Source: Tropicimonas sp. IMCC6043
GTDB lineage: Bacteria > Pseudomonadota > Alphaproteobacteria > Rhodobacterales > Rhodobacteraceae
Assembly: GCF_004146235.1 (NCBI RefSeq)
Contig: NZ_SELO01000034.1
Span: 1 to 40,386 of the forward strand
Direction: 5' to 3'
DNA: 40,386 bases
Shown here: piece by piece, positions 7,957 through 20,900 of the stretch
How positions within the stretch are numbered: the stretch's first letter is position 1
Layout of the letters: every line of letters begins with the position of its first letter
Program-made: the position numbers and the translations under genes
The notes under the pieces: generated by a model
Database searches by the model: none
Seen by the model: only the letters and a program-made list of their open reading frames with translations
What the model was told of the DNA's origin: nothing

Positions 7957-8774
7957 CCGCTCCCTTTGCCCTCTCTCTCCGGACGATCATGGTGCTTGCG
8001 CTTCTGGCGCCCTGCACGGCGCGCGCGCAATCGGTGATCGATTGCCTGATGGATCCCTCGGAGAGCGTCGACCTTGGCTCGCCGGTCACTGGTTTGCTCG
8101 AAGAGGTGCTGGTGCAGCGCGGCGACGAGGTCGAGGCGGGCCAACTGGTCGCGCGGCTCAATTCCTCGGTGGAAGAGAGCACTGTCGAATTGCTGGAACT
8201 TCGCGCCAATTCCACCTCAGTGATCGACGCCCAACGGGAGCAGCTGGCAATGATCGAGCGGCGCCATGACCGCATCAGCGCGCTGCGCGAGCGTGGCGTG
8301 GCGACCGAGGAGGCGCTGGACCTGGTCGAGGCGGAGCGGATCTCGGCCCAGAGCCTGCTGGTGCAGGCCGAGCTCAACCGCGACATCGCGATCAAGGAGC
8401 TGGTGCGCGCCCGCGCCGCGCTGGGGCTGCGCGAGATCCACGCGCCGATCTCCGGCATCGTCTCCGAGCGCGCGCTGACCGGCGGCGAGTTCGTCGGCCA
8501 AGATGATTACGTGCTGCGAATCGTACGGCTCGACCCGTTGAGCGTAGAGGGATTCGTGCCAGTGGAGATGTTCGGCCGCGTGAAGGTCGGCGACCGCGCC
8601 TTGATCACCCCGGCGCCGCCGCTCTCCGGCAGTTTCGACGCTGTGGTAACAGTCGTGGACCGGGTTTTCGACGCTGCCAGCGGCACCTTCGTGGTGCGGC
8701 TCGAACTGCCCAATCCGGAGGGCCGGCTGCCGGCCGGGCACCGCTGCGAACTCGCCTTCGTCGACGAGTCCTGA
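7953..8774 (+). CDS. HlyD-family periplasmic adaptor protein
   Basis: The product is 273 residues. It begins with a signal peptide: a hydrophobic run at about residues 9-19 and an ARA cleavage site after residue 25. The mature part is a compact adaptor with a first half-barrel (SPVTGLLEEVLVQRGDEVEA), a helical hairpin at about residues 75-160 with the heptad-rich segment ERISAQSLLVQAELNRDIA, a second half-barrel (REIHAPISGIVSERAL) and a beta-barrel domain to the end. It lacks the membrane helix of the GAF hybrid, so it is an exported adaptor. It should bridge an inner-membrane platform to an outer-membrane channel, but no channel gene is in the window. It is the last gene before the giant protein gene. 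Confidence 0.85.
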   Translation: MTAPFALSLRTIMVLALLAPCTARAQSVIDCLMDPSESVDLGSPVTGLLEEVLVQRGDEVEAGQLVARLNSSVEESTVELLELRANSTSVIDAQREQLAMIERRHDRISALRERGVATEEALDLVEAERISAQSLLVQAELNRDIAIKELVRARAALGLREIHAPISGIVSERALTGGEFVGQDDYVLRIVRLDPLSVEGFVPVEMFGRVKVGDRALITPAPPLSGSFDAVVTVVDRVFDAASGTFVVRLELPNPEGRLPAGHRCELAFVDES

Positions 8775-8988
8775 ACGGCACGATGAAGCAGAATTGCCGT
8801 AGCCAACGAACGGCATGAGATTTGTTTCACAGTATAGGAGATTTTGGCAACTTGTCGTAAGGTCATGGAAGGACCCGGCCATTGGCCGGAAATGTAGCGC
8901 GTTTTTTTGTAGCTGGTCGACCTTTTCGCTGCCGCTAGAAGGCAGGCCGGATTCGTATACAAAAAAACAAAATTTTTGGGGGGCGAGA
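8775..8988 (+). promoter_or_regulatory. AT-richer leader of the giant gene
   Basis: This 214-base stretch is clearly lower in GC than everything around it. It holds a short hairpin CCGGCC-ATT-GGCCGG (8875-8889), a run of seven T (8902-8908), a block of A and T (8961-8977) and six consecutive G (8978-8983) forming the ribosome site before the ATG at 8989. The reading frame of the giant gene stays open back to 8815, but the encoded residues there look non-protein-like. I interpret the stretch as untranslated leader with a possible promoter or attenuator; I see no convincing -35/-10 pair. Confidence 0.45.
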
Positions 8989-11900
8989 ATGGCTTTTCCG
9001 TTCGGTGCAACGTCTTTTTTCAAGAACGCTACCCGAGTTGACGCGACGCCAAATACGCGACGCTGGTTTTCCGGGCAGACCCGTCACCGGTTCTTAAGAT
9101 CACTCCAGGAGATTCGGGAAGGACGTGTGCCGGTCAGGGTCTCTGCGGTACGAATCGAATCGCTCGAGCCGCGCTTCCTCCTCTCCGCGGATATCATGCC
9201 CCTGTCGGTCGACATGGCCGGAATGGACGCTTCCTACACGCTGCAATACGACGCCGTAGCCCAGGCGTTCCGGATCTATGACGACGACTCGGGCGAGCTG
9301 GTCGACCAGCGCTCGCTGGCTGAGACCTCCGAGATCAGGATCACCGGCACGGCCGGCGATGACCGCCTGACGCTTGACATCGCTGGCGCCTTCCCCTCGG
9401 GCATCAGCATCATCTTCTCTGGCGGTGCAGGCAGTGATACCGTCGCCGGTCCTTCGGGGAATGCCGAATGGCGGATCGATGGCACCGACACAGGCACCGT
9501 GTCGGGCCTGCGTTTCGCGGAAGTCGAGAACCTCGCCGGTGCGGCAGACAATGAGGACACCTTCATCGTCGAAGGCGATGCAACGCTCTCAGGCATCCTT
9601 GACGGCGGCGACGGCGGCTTCGACACGATGGCTTTCGAAGGCGAAGACATCGGCAGCTTCGAATACATCGCGAGCGGTCCGACTTCGGGCACGGTCATCC
9701 GCGACGGCGTTTCGCTGGAATTCTCGGGACTGGAGCCGGTCTGGGTGTCGAACGGCGCGGCCGACGTCACGGTCGACCTCTCTGCGGTTTCGGACGACGC
9801 GATCATGACGCAGTCGGGTGGCATGATCACCATCGCGGCGGCGCCGCTGGGGCCGACCTTCGAGTCGGTCACGTTCGCGACGCCGACCGGTAGCCTCACG
9901 ATCAACATGGGCGACGACACCGGCCTCTTCCCGAATATCGACGAGTTCGAGGACGATCTGCCGGTCAACGAATTTGCCGAACTCCTGGCAGCGGCGGCCT
10001 CGGGCGACCGGCTGGAGATTCAGACCGTCGATCTCGGCGACGCGTCACTGACCGTGAACGGCGATGAAGGGCTGGACGCCATAAACGTGACCGGTGCGCT
10101 CACGGGCGGAGCGATCATCTTCAACGCCGAAGAGATAGAAGTTGCCTACGGCGCCTCCGTTTCCGGCACATCAGTCACCTTCAACGCAGAGGCGAATGGA
10201 AGCGGCGTTCTTCCGGAAGTGCTTGAAGACAACGTGGACGGTTTCTACCTCGCCGTGCCGACCGCAGAGATCGGCATTCTCGGCGCAGTCGCCGCGTCCG
10301 GCGGCAACGTTTCACTCTCGGCCATCGCGAGCGCCAACTTCGAGGTCGATCCCGCCAGCTTCGGCGGCAGCGTCGCCTTCAGCGGCGCAGTGGTCATCGC
10401 GCTGCCCAAGGCAACGGTGCATATCGGCAAGGACGGCGGTCTGCTTGGCGGAGGCGTGGTCTCGGCCAGCGGGAATGTCGATGTCGACACCGCCGTCAAC
10501 CTGACGATGACGGCCAAGGAAGATGCGGATCCCGGCGACGCCGCGAATACCGACGCCGCCATCGCAGTGTCGGTGGTGCTCACGGAATCGGTGGTGGGCG
10601 TCCATGACGACGCCGCCATCGACGCCGGCGGTACGGTGACGCTGAACGCGGCGACCACGCTCGACGTGACCTCGGAGGTCGACGGCTCCGGCGGCACCGC
10701 CGGCGCCACCGTCGCTGTGACCGAGATCCAGGCCGAGACGAAGGCCTTCGTGACCGATTCCGCCTCTATCGGCGCCACGACAACGCCGGTTTCAGTGGAC
10801 CTCGGGGCGACGCTTAACGCCGTCGTCGTGACCACTGCGACCTCGACCGCCGGCGGCGCGCAGGATTCCGGCGGCAGCAGCGAGTCCTCGGAGCAACTCG
10901 CGGCCAACGACGCCAGCACCAGCGGTGGCAGCGTGACCTTCGCCGGCGCCGTCGTCGTCTCTCATTACAGCCCGGTCACCGAGACCTATATCGACACTTC
11001 CGGCACCATCGCCGCCGGTGGGGTTGCGCTGGCCTCCATGGCGACCGAGTCCGTCACCGCGAGTGCCAGCGGCCTGAACACGGCCGGCGAGACCACGGGC
11101 GTCGGCATTGCCGTTGCCATCGGCGTCGTCGACAGCACCGTGCGTTCCTGGTTCGGCGGAAGCACGCAATACACCACTCCGGCGCTCTCTGCCTCGGCGA
11201 CTCTCGACGCGGATTCCAGCTATATCCTGACCGCCGTGTCCGGTGCGGGCGACTCCTCGGAGATGAACATCGCCGGCGGGCTCGCCATCCACATTGTGAC
11301 CACGACCGTCGAAGCTGTTGTCAATACCGGTGCGACTCTGGAACTGGGCGGCGCCAACCTCACGCTGACGGCCAACTCCGCCACCGCGACGACGACCAGC
11401 GCGACGCCGAACAACAGCACCGAGGGCGGAGCCGCCACTGGCATCGGCATCTCGGTCGCGCTCTATGTCGGCAGCCACACCACACGGGCTGCGCTGGAAG
11501 GCGACGCGCTTGACGCGGCGCTTTATGTCGACCCGGCCGACCTGGCGCTCGGCAACCTCACGCTTTCGGCAACCGGCGCGCATACCGATGAGACCACCGC
11601 CGAGGGCGGTGCCTCGGGCACCGACACCGCGGTCGGCGGAGCGATCGCCATTGCGGTCGTCGAGAACCTGACCGAAGCCGATCTTGGCGACACTGGCAGC
11701 CTTTCTTCTGGCGGCTCGGTCGATGCCGAGGCCGTGCACACGGGCTCCAGCGAAGTGACCGCGGGCGGCGATACCAGCGGCGCAGCAACCGCCATCGGTG
11801 CGGCCATCGCGCTCGGCTTCGTCGATAATACCGCGCAGGCGCGGCTGCGTCGCGACCTCGCGGCTACCGGCAGCGTATCGCTGGCGGCACGGGCAGACGG

Positions 11901-14900
11901 CGCCTCGGTCGTCACCGGAACTGCCTCGGCGGCTGGCACCGAGGAGGAGGCTGATCCATCCACCGGTGGCGCTGACAGCCAGGTCGCCGAACAGAAGAAT
12001 TTCGCAAATACCCGCGGCGGTACTTCGGCCAGCACTCCGTCGGAGGCGTCGGCCAATACCGATAGCGGCGGTGGCGCCTCGGGCAATGTCAGCGTCGCTG
12101 CGGCACTGGCGCTCAACGTCTCCTCCGCGACTGCGGAGGCGAGCGTCGGTGCGGTTACGCTCGACGCGACCGGTCTGACGCTGGAAGCCGAGAACAATAT
12201 GCGCGCCGAGGCTGTGGCGGACGGCTCTGCTTCTGCAGGCGACGGCACCTCGGTCGGTCTCGGCGTTGCGATCAACGTCGCCGACATGACCAACACCGCC
12301 TTCATCGGCGACGGCGCCGATGTAAACACCACGACCGGCGGCATCTCTCTCTCGGCCGGGATGAAGGATGTCGGTGGCGACACGGAGCACAGTTTCAAGG
12401 CTGAGGCGACCTCCGGCGCGTCCGGGGGTGCCACCGGTGTCGCAGGCTCCTTTGCGCTCTCCATCGTGGGCGCCGGGACGACGGCCTCCATCGCCGGTAC
12501 CGCCGACGTCGAGACGAATGACGCGGTCTCCCTCGGCGCCACCTCCTCGACTGCCAGCGAGGTGGAGGCGACCTCGTCGCAGGACGGTGCCGATACTACC
12601 GGCGTCGGCGTCTCGGTCGCCATCGGCGTGACCGACATGACCACCACGGCCGAGATCGCGGACGGCGCTGTCCTCTCCGGCGGCACGGATGTGACCCTTT
12701 CGGCCACCGGCGTGCATACCGCCACGGTCACAGCCGAGGCCGGCGCGGCCGACGGCGACACGTCCATCAGCGGCGCCATCGCCATCTCGGTGGACGACCG
12801 CGGCACGACCGCCCGGATCGGCACTGGCGGCGCGCTCGACGTCAGCGGCAACCTTTCAGCCGAGGCCACCCATTCCGGCGCCTCGGAGACCACCGCGAAT
12901 GGCGAAGTCGAAGGCGCGGCGACGACCGGCATCGGCGCCGCGATCGCGCTGGCGTTCGTGGACGATTCCGGCGAGGCCGATCTCGACCGCGATGCGACGG
13001 CGGGCGGCACGGTCACGCTGAGTGCAGCCGTCAATGGTGCCTCCACGGTCACGGCGACCGCTTCGGCGGCGGGTGCGGACGAGAGCGAGTCCACTGACGG
13101 CGAGAGCCAAAAGGCCGGTGCCATCGGGCTCGCCAACCAGAAATCGAAAGACGGCGATTCGACCTCCTCGGAAGCTACTGCGGGCACCGATAGCGGCAAC
13201 ACCAGCGTCGGCGCGGCGCTGGCGCTGAACGTTTCGAGTTCGATGGCGACGGCGACGCTTGGCACGAGCGTGACGGCGGCAGGGCTGACGCTCTCGAGTA
13301 GCAACAACATGGACGGGTCGGCGGATGCCGACGGCTCCGCCTCGACCGGCGGGGACGGGACCGGGACCGCGGTGGGCGTGGCGATCGCGATCAACGTGGC
13401 CGACATGACGAACACCGCCGGGCTCCTGGGCACCGGCGCGGCGACGATCACCGGCGGCGGCGACGCCACGATCTCGGCCGGGATGAAGAACAATGGCGAC
13501 ACCGTGCACAGCTTCGGCGCCAGCGCCGAGAGCGGCGCCTCGGAAGGCGACACCGGGATTGCCGGTTCCTTCGCGCTGAACATCGTCACCGCGACGACGC
13601 GGGCGGCGATGGAGACCGGCTCGGAGCTGGACTTCGCGGCGGGCGGCGACCTTCAGATGACCGCGGGTTCGGAGACCGCCACGGCAGTGGAGGCTAAGGC
13701 GAGCCAGGAGGGCGGCTCGACCGGCGTCGGCGCGTCCATCGCGATCAGCGTCACCGACATGATGACGAGCGCCGAAGTGGCCGACGGCGCGCTGCTGACC
13801 GGCGGCAATGACCTGACGGTCTCGGCGTCCGGCGAACATGGCTCGACGACGAATGCGGAATCCGGCGCCTCGGCGCAGGACGGCACCGGCGTCGGCGGGG
13901 CGCTGGCGATCGACGTGCATGACCGCTCGACGCTGGCGCGGATCGGTACCGGCACGGCGCTGAACGTCAGTGGCGCGATCGCCATCGAGGCGACGCATTC
14001 CGGCAGCAGCGCCACCACCGCGGGCAGCGACGTGAGCGGCGGCAACGCGGCGATCGGCGCCTCCATCGCGCTGGCATTCGTGGACGATTCCGGTGAGGCC
14101 GATCTCGACCGCGACGCGACGGCGGGCGGCACGGTTGCGCTGACGGCGAGCGTCGGCGGCACCTCCTCGGCCACGGCGACGGCTTCGGCGGCGGGTGCGG
14201 ACGAGAGCGAGTCCACCGACGGCGAGACCCAGAAGGCCGGCGCCATCGGCACGGCGAACAACAAGTCCGGCGACAGCGATTCGACCTCCTCGGAGGCTTC
14301 GGCCAGCGACGGCAGCGGCAACACCAGCGTCGGTGCGGCGCTGGCGCTCAACGTCTCCAGCCTCTCGGCGACAGCGACGCTCGAGGGCGTCTCGGTCATC
14401 GGTGACGTCAGCCTGACGACGGAAGCCGACATGGACGCCGCCGCGTCGGGCGACGGCTCGGCCTCGGCCGGCAGCGCCGACCCGAACACCGGCACGGCCG
14501 TGGGTGTCGGCATCGCCATCAATGCGGCGACCATGAGCAACCAGGCGGAGCTCATCTCCGGCTCGGTCACTGGCGGGTTCGAAGCCTCGGCGACGATGAA
14601 GGACGCCGGTACGCATGTGTTCGGTGCCACTGCCGAATCCGGCGCCTCCGACGGCGACACCGGGATAGCCGGCTCCTTTGCGCTCAGCATCGTCGACGCC
14701 GACACGCGTGCCGGGATCGGCGCGACGGCCAGCGTCGACGCCGGCACCGCCGGCGACGCCGAAGACATCTCGCTCACCACGGCTTCCAAGAGCACCGCGG
14801 ATGTCAGTGCCACTGCCTCTTCGGAGGCCGGCAGTACCGGCGTGGGCGTCTCGATCGCCATCAACGTGGTCAACTCTCTGGTCGAGGCAGAGATCGAGGA

Positions 14901-17900
14901 CGGCGCCTCTGTCACCGGCGGCGACAATGTTGCGATCTCGGCGACCAACTGGGGTGAGAACGAGACCGAAGCCAGCGGTGGCGCAGTCTCTGGCAAGGGG
15001 ACCGGCGTCGGCGGGGCCTTCGCGATCTCCGTCATCGACCAGGTCGCGCTGGCGCGGGTCGGTGCGCTCAGCAGCGGCCCATGGAACATTGCCGGGAACT
15101 TCAGCCTGACGGCGGACAATCACGGCTCGACGACCACCAAGGCTGACGGCACCGCCGAGGCCAGTACTGCGGTCGGCGCCGCGATTGCGCTTGGCTTCGT
15201 CGATGACACGGCCGAAGCATCGCTGGAACATGACCTCGTCGCGGGCGGATCGGTGAGCCTCACCGCGCATGGCGACGGCTCCTCGATCACCGAGGCCAAG
15301 GCCTCCGCCAAGGGTGCGGACAAGAACAACGAGTCGGCCAAGGGCAACACCACCGCCGACAACCAGCAGACCAAGACGGCGAACCTCGCCAATAACAAGT
15401 CGGCCGGCGCCGGCACAAGCTCGAAATCCTCCGGCCAGTCGGCAAGCGGCAGCGGCGGCAACGTCTCCGTCGCGGCGGCACTGGCGATCAACGTCTCCTC
15501 CTCGACCGCGAAGGCGACGATCGCCAACGGCATCGACGTGACTGCCAATGGCGGAGCGCTTTCGCTCATCACCTCGAACAACATGGACGCCACGGCCACT
15601 GCCGACGGCTCTTCCGCGACCACCGGGTCCGGCGGCACCGCCGTCGGCGTCGGCGTGGCGATCAACGTCGCCGACATGACCAACGAAGCGCGGGTCGGCA
15701 CCGGCTCGGCCGTCGTCGCCAGCGGCCTCGTGCTCTCGGCCACGATGCGCAATGTCGGCGGCGACACGAAGCACAAATACGTCGCCAAGGCGGCCTCTGG
15801 CGCCTCGGGCACCAACGATATCGGCGTTGCCGGCTCCTTCGCGCTGAGCGTGGTGCATTCCGACACCGACGCGATCTTCGGCGGCACCGGCACCAGCCTG
15901 ACCCTGCCGGACAGCGGCGGTGGCGCCATGGCGGTCACCGCGACCAACCATGCCCAGCACGAGGTGCTGGCGGATGCGACCGGCCAGGCCGGCAGCAGCG
16001 GCACCGGCGTCGGCGCATCGATCGCGCTTCTGATCGCCTTCGAGAACACCAACGCCAAGATCGACAACGGCACGTCGATTACCGGCAACGCGGCATCTCT
16101 GGAAGTCACGGCGACCTCGAGCTTCCTGCCGACGGAAACCGACGGTCCGATCAACAAGGCCGAGGCGGGCGCCTCGGGCGGCACCTCGGTCGGCGGTGGC
16201 ATCGCGGTCACCTATGTCGAGAACACGACGAACGCGCTGATCGGCTCCGGCGCCGGTACGCTCACGCTGTCCGGCGGTGCGCTCAGCGCGATTGCCGACC
16301 ACTCGGCGACCATCCGGACCGAAGCCGACGGCGAAGCGGCTGGCGGCAATGTCGGCGTCGGCGTCTCGCTGGCGCTCAACATCGGCACCGACGACACCGA
16401 CGCGAAGATCGCGCGGTCGGTCACCGGCGCGGGCGACGTCACGGTGACGGCCGATTCCATCCTTGTCTCGATTACTGAATCGAAGGCGAGCGCCAAGGGC
16501 GGCAAGTCCAGCGGCGATGGCGGCAAGGATTCCGACACGGCGGTTTCCGACGAGACCACGCAGGCCCAGAACAAGGGCGGCGGCCTGAACGACACCACTT
16601 CGACTTCGGGCGGGTCGACCACCGGCGCCGACATGTTCGACCAGGGCGACGGCGAGGCGTCGGGCGAGTCCGGCACCGGGCTCAAGAGCCAGGGCGGCGG
16701 CAGCAGCGGCAACTCGAGCGGCGGCACCTCCGTCGCGGCGACGGTGTCCGTCAACTACCTCAATGCCGAGGTCGATGCCGAGATCGCCGATGCGGTGACG
16801 ATCACCGGAACCGGTGCGGTCAAGGTCGAAACGACCTCTCTGGTCACCGCCAAGGCGCTGGCCATCGCGACGGCGGCCAAGCTCTCGTCGGATACCGGCG
16901 TGGCGGCGGCGGTCGGCCTCAACATCACCGAATTCGACGCCAACGCCCGGATTGGTACCTCGGCCAGCGTGACTGGCTCGAGCGTCTCGGTGCGCGCGGT
17001 TCAGCCCAAGGTCGGCGACGAATACCAGAACAACACCTTCCAGGTGCGCGCGCTTTCGGGCGCGGTTGGCAAGAAGACTGCCGTGGGCGGTTCGATCGGC
17101 ATCAACTACATCGACGTGGCCTACGAGGCCGAGGTCGGCAATTCGGCATCGATCACCGCGGTCAGCGGTGACATCACCGTCGCGGCGACCAATTACAACG
17201 AGCTTCAGAACCTCTCCGGCGGCGGTGCATTCAGCACCCAGGGCACCGGCGTCGGCATCGCGGTCTCGGTCAACATCGTCAACGATCTCGACACCAAGGC
17301 GAGTGTCGGCACCGGCGGAACGCTCAACGCCACCAGTGGCGCGGTCTCGGTCACCGCCGACGCCTCGCTGCTGCCGCTGAAGGAAACGCTGGGGCTCAAT
17401 ACCGGCGCGGGGGCTCTGGACAATTACGAGCTCAAGGCGACGAACTTCGCTGCCGGCGTTGCCGGCTCCGGCAACGGCAACGCCGTCGGCGGATCGGCCA
17501 GCGTGAACGTCATGGGGATCAACACCCATGCATATATTGACGACGGCACCACCGTGAATGCGGGCAACGACATCACCGTTTCGGCCAATGACGTTCTGAA
17601 GCTCTTCACCGCCGCCGGCGGTATCGGGCTCTCGCTTGGCGGAGTCGGGGTCGGCGTCGCAGTTGACGTGAACGTCATCGAGCGCAGCACGCTCGCCTGG
17701 ATCGGCAACCGGGCCGATCTCACCACGACCAGCGGCGACATCTTCGTCACCGCCTCCTCGGACGACGATTTCACGTCCGTGGCTGCCACCTTCGGCGTTT
17801 CAAGCCAGGATGTTGCGGCCGCACTGTCCGTGGCGGTGCTGGTGATCGACACCGAAACCAAGGCCTATGTCGAATCCGGAACCGAGCTCGACAAATCGAC

Positions 17901-20900
17901 GCTCAGCGCCCTCGAGGGCGACGTGACCGTCTCGGCGAGCGGCGATTTCGACTTGCTCTTCCTAGCTGGCGGAGTTGCGATAAGCCTCGGCAGCGCCGCG
18001 GCCGGGATCGCCTCGACCGTGCTGGTGCATGAGGACGACGTGATCGCCGAGATCGGCGACTACGCCGATGTCGACACTGGCGGTCCAATTGGCCTGTCGG
18101 TTACAGCGACCTCCTACGAGAAGATCCTCGATATCGCCGCGGCCGGGGCCGGCTCGGCCAGTTCCGTAGGAGTTGGTGGCTCCGTCCTGGTGACGGTGAT
18201 GACCGAGAACACCAAGGCGTTGATCGGCGACCATGGTGACATCGATGCGGTGCGCGCCGACGACGACACCATCGATCCGAGCGTCTATGTCGTGGCCGAC
18301 AGTGACACCCAAGTCCTGTCCGTGGCCGGTGCGCTCGGCCTCTCGGCCGGTTCGGCCGGCGTCGGCGCGGGCGTCAACGTCCACACGATCGGAAAGACCA
18401 CCGAGGCGATCATCGGGGCGTCGACCAGTGTCGAGGCCGACGGAAACGTCGTGGTCAAGGCGATCAACGAGGAAGTGCTGAAGACATTCTCTGTTGCCGC
18501 GGGCGTGGGCAACAGCCTCGGCCTCGCCGTCGCCGCCGATGTCTATGTGCTGACACTGGTGACCCGGGCGAAGATCGGCAGCTCCGCAAGCGTCCATGCC
18601 GAGGGCAGCGTGCTCGTCCAGGCCTCCGATGACACCGAAGCCGACCTTCTGGTGGGCGGTGTCGCCGTCGGCGGAACCGCCGGCATCGGCGCCGGCATCG
18701 GCGTCGCGGTGTTCCACAAGACGACCGAGGCGATCATCGCCGCCAGCGCCAGCGTCACCGGCGAGGGCCACAGCACGGTCCTCGCCCGGACCGGCAAGTT
18801 CGACATCCTCGATGGCGACGCCAAGGTCGGAGTGGCCGAAGGTGGGCTCGCCGTGCACGAGGGCAAACGCCCGGATGACGAGGCGCTCGAAATCGGTCTT
18901 CCGGATGTCGACACCGAGACCAACCTCTACGACAGCAAGGAAGAATACGACGCGGCGACGACCTCGGACGACATCGAGGATCCGGATCTCAGCAACGAGC
19001 GCGTTGCGCAGGCCGAGGAACTCGATCTCCGTGGCGTTATCGTCTCCGCAACCGCGAAGGACGACATCGAATCTCTGGCCTTCGCCTTCTCCGGCGGCGG
19101 CACCGCCGCGGTGTCGGCCGGTGCCGCGGTCAACGTCGCCACATCGATCACCACCGCGAACATCGGCGACAGCGCCCAGATCAACCAGGCCGTCACCGGC
19201 GACGCCCATAGCGGGCAATCGGTGCGCGTGACCGCGTCCAGCGATTTCAGCCATGTCGGCGTCGGCGCCGGTGTGGCCGTTGCCGGGACCGGCGCCGGCG
19301 CCCCGGGCGTCGACGTCTCGGTGGTCGGGCTGACCACAACCGCGTCCATCGGCGTTAGCGCGGCGGTCGATGCCGAGAGCGATGTGCTGGTCATAGCCGA
19401 TGCCGAGGAAACCTTCCTCGTCGTCGCTGCCGGCATCGCCGCATCGGGCACCTTCGCGATCGGCGGCGGCGTGGCCGTGCTGACCGTGACCAACACCACT
19501 ATCGCCACAATCGGCGACAGCGCCACCGTCAAGGCGGGCGGAAGCGTCGCGGTGCTGGCCGAGGACGACACCTCGGCCGCGATCATCACCGGCGGGGTGG
19601 GGATCGGCATCGGTGCCGCGGGACTCGGCGCCTCGGTCGGCGTCGTGGTCTTCGACAAGACGACCGACGCCTCGATCGGCGACAGCGCAACGATCGACGC
19701 GAAAGGCTACGGTTCTGGTCGCTCCGACATCCTGACCGGGGTTGTCGAGAACGACGGCGATTTTGCCACCACCACCGCTTACGGCGTCATCGTCCAGGCG
19801 GATTCGAGCGAGAGCTTCCTCAACCTCGCCTTTGCCGGCGGCGTCGGGCTCTATCTCGGCTTCGCCGGCGCCGTCGGCGTCACGATCATCGACAGCGACA
19901 CCACCGCATCGATCGGTGACAACGCCCAGATCAACATGAATCCACTTGCGGGCGGGGCCGATTACCAAGCACAGACCGTCTCGGGCAACCAGGGTGTCTG
20001 GGTCGGTGCGTCGAACCGCTCCAAGCTGACGGCTGCCACGGTAAGCCTCGGCGGCGGTCTGGTCGGAATCGCGGGTTCGGTCAATTTCGGCTCGATCCGC
20101 AACGACGTCATTGCCGAGATCGGCACCGGGGCCGACGTCAAGGCTGACGACGTCGTCGAAGTGAACGCGCTCTCCGAGAAGGAACTCGTCGGCTTCGCGA
20201 TGAGCGGTGCCCTCGGCGGCGGTGCGCTCGGCGGGTCGATCTCCGTCTTCTCCATCGGCGAAGCCTTCAGCGATGGCTACAGCGACAGTGGCGCAAAGCA
20301 GGACGGCGGGTCCAACAGTTCCGACGACGCGCTCGAAATGGGCGAGGGGAACGCCAAGGACGAGGCCGGCAACAACGCAAGCGGCGTCGCGGGCCAGACC
20401 GACGAAAACCTCTCCTCGATTGCCTCGAACGGCGACGGCGTGACCAACTCGCCGGATTCGCGCGCTTCGGACGGCCTCTCCGGCGCCCTGATCGGATCGA
20501 ACGCGACCGACACCACGGCGATCAACGATCGCCTTAACGACCTCGACCTGGACGAGCCTGGCGTGAGGGCCATCGTCAAGGGCGGGGCAACCATCACCAC
20601 CGGCGGCGATGTCGGGGTTGCCGCCGACGAACGGATCGACACCGATCTGGTGACCGGCACGGCAAGCATTGGCCTCGGCGCCATCGGTGCCGGGATCTCC
20701 ATCGTCAACCTCTCCAGCAACGTCAAGGCGGTGCTGGGTGGTGATGTCGACGCCGCGGGCGACGTCACGGTATCCGCCAATGGCGTGCGGCTCACCGACA
20801 TGCTGAGCATCGGCGTCCAGATCGGATTCGTGGGGGCAGGCGCCGCCGTGAGCATCCTCAACGACGACAGCCGGCAACTCGCCGAGATCAGCGACGGCGC

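Larger units (their letters stand above)
10240..16740 (+). other. Beta-helix-like repeat block 1 of the giant protein
   Basis: Residues about 420-2585 consist of units of about 50 residues. Each has a small-residue hydrophobic strand such as GVGVAIAINV, a short polar turn, an Ala-x-Ile-Gly segment, then a Gly-rich turn and a strand of the type VTLSA. The pattern is that of filamentous adhesin beta-helices, similar in style to LktA-like repeats. Six units plus one hydrophilic linker make up a higher-order repeat of about 375 residues. The composition is dominated by Ala, Gly, Ser, Thr, Asp and Val. Confidence 0.75.

Noticed and set aside
8815-8988. Upstream extension of the giant gene by 58 codons
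   Set aside because: The extension is in AT-rich leader with Cys, Trp and Phe unlike the rest, and the ATG at 8989 has a G-rich ribosome site and gives a normal LEPR-XLL N-terminus.
9050-9075. Twin-arginine (Tat) signal from the RRWF motif
   Set aside because: No hydrophobic segment or cleavage site follows the arginine pair.
11794-16356. CRISPR-like array
   Set aside because: The repeats are about 1.1 kb, in frame and coding, without short identical repeats and unique spacers.
12856-17529. Very long open frame on the minus strand (over 1,500 codons) opposite the giant gene
   Set aside because: It is Arg/Gly/Asp/His-rich with no recognisable motif and mirrors the codon bias of the plus-strand gene; long antisense frames are expected in GC-rich repeats.
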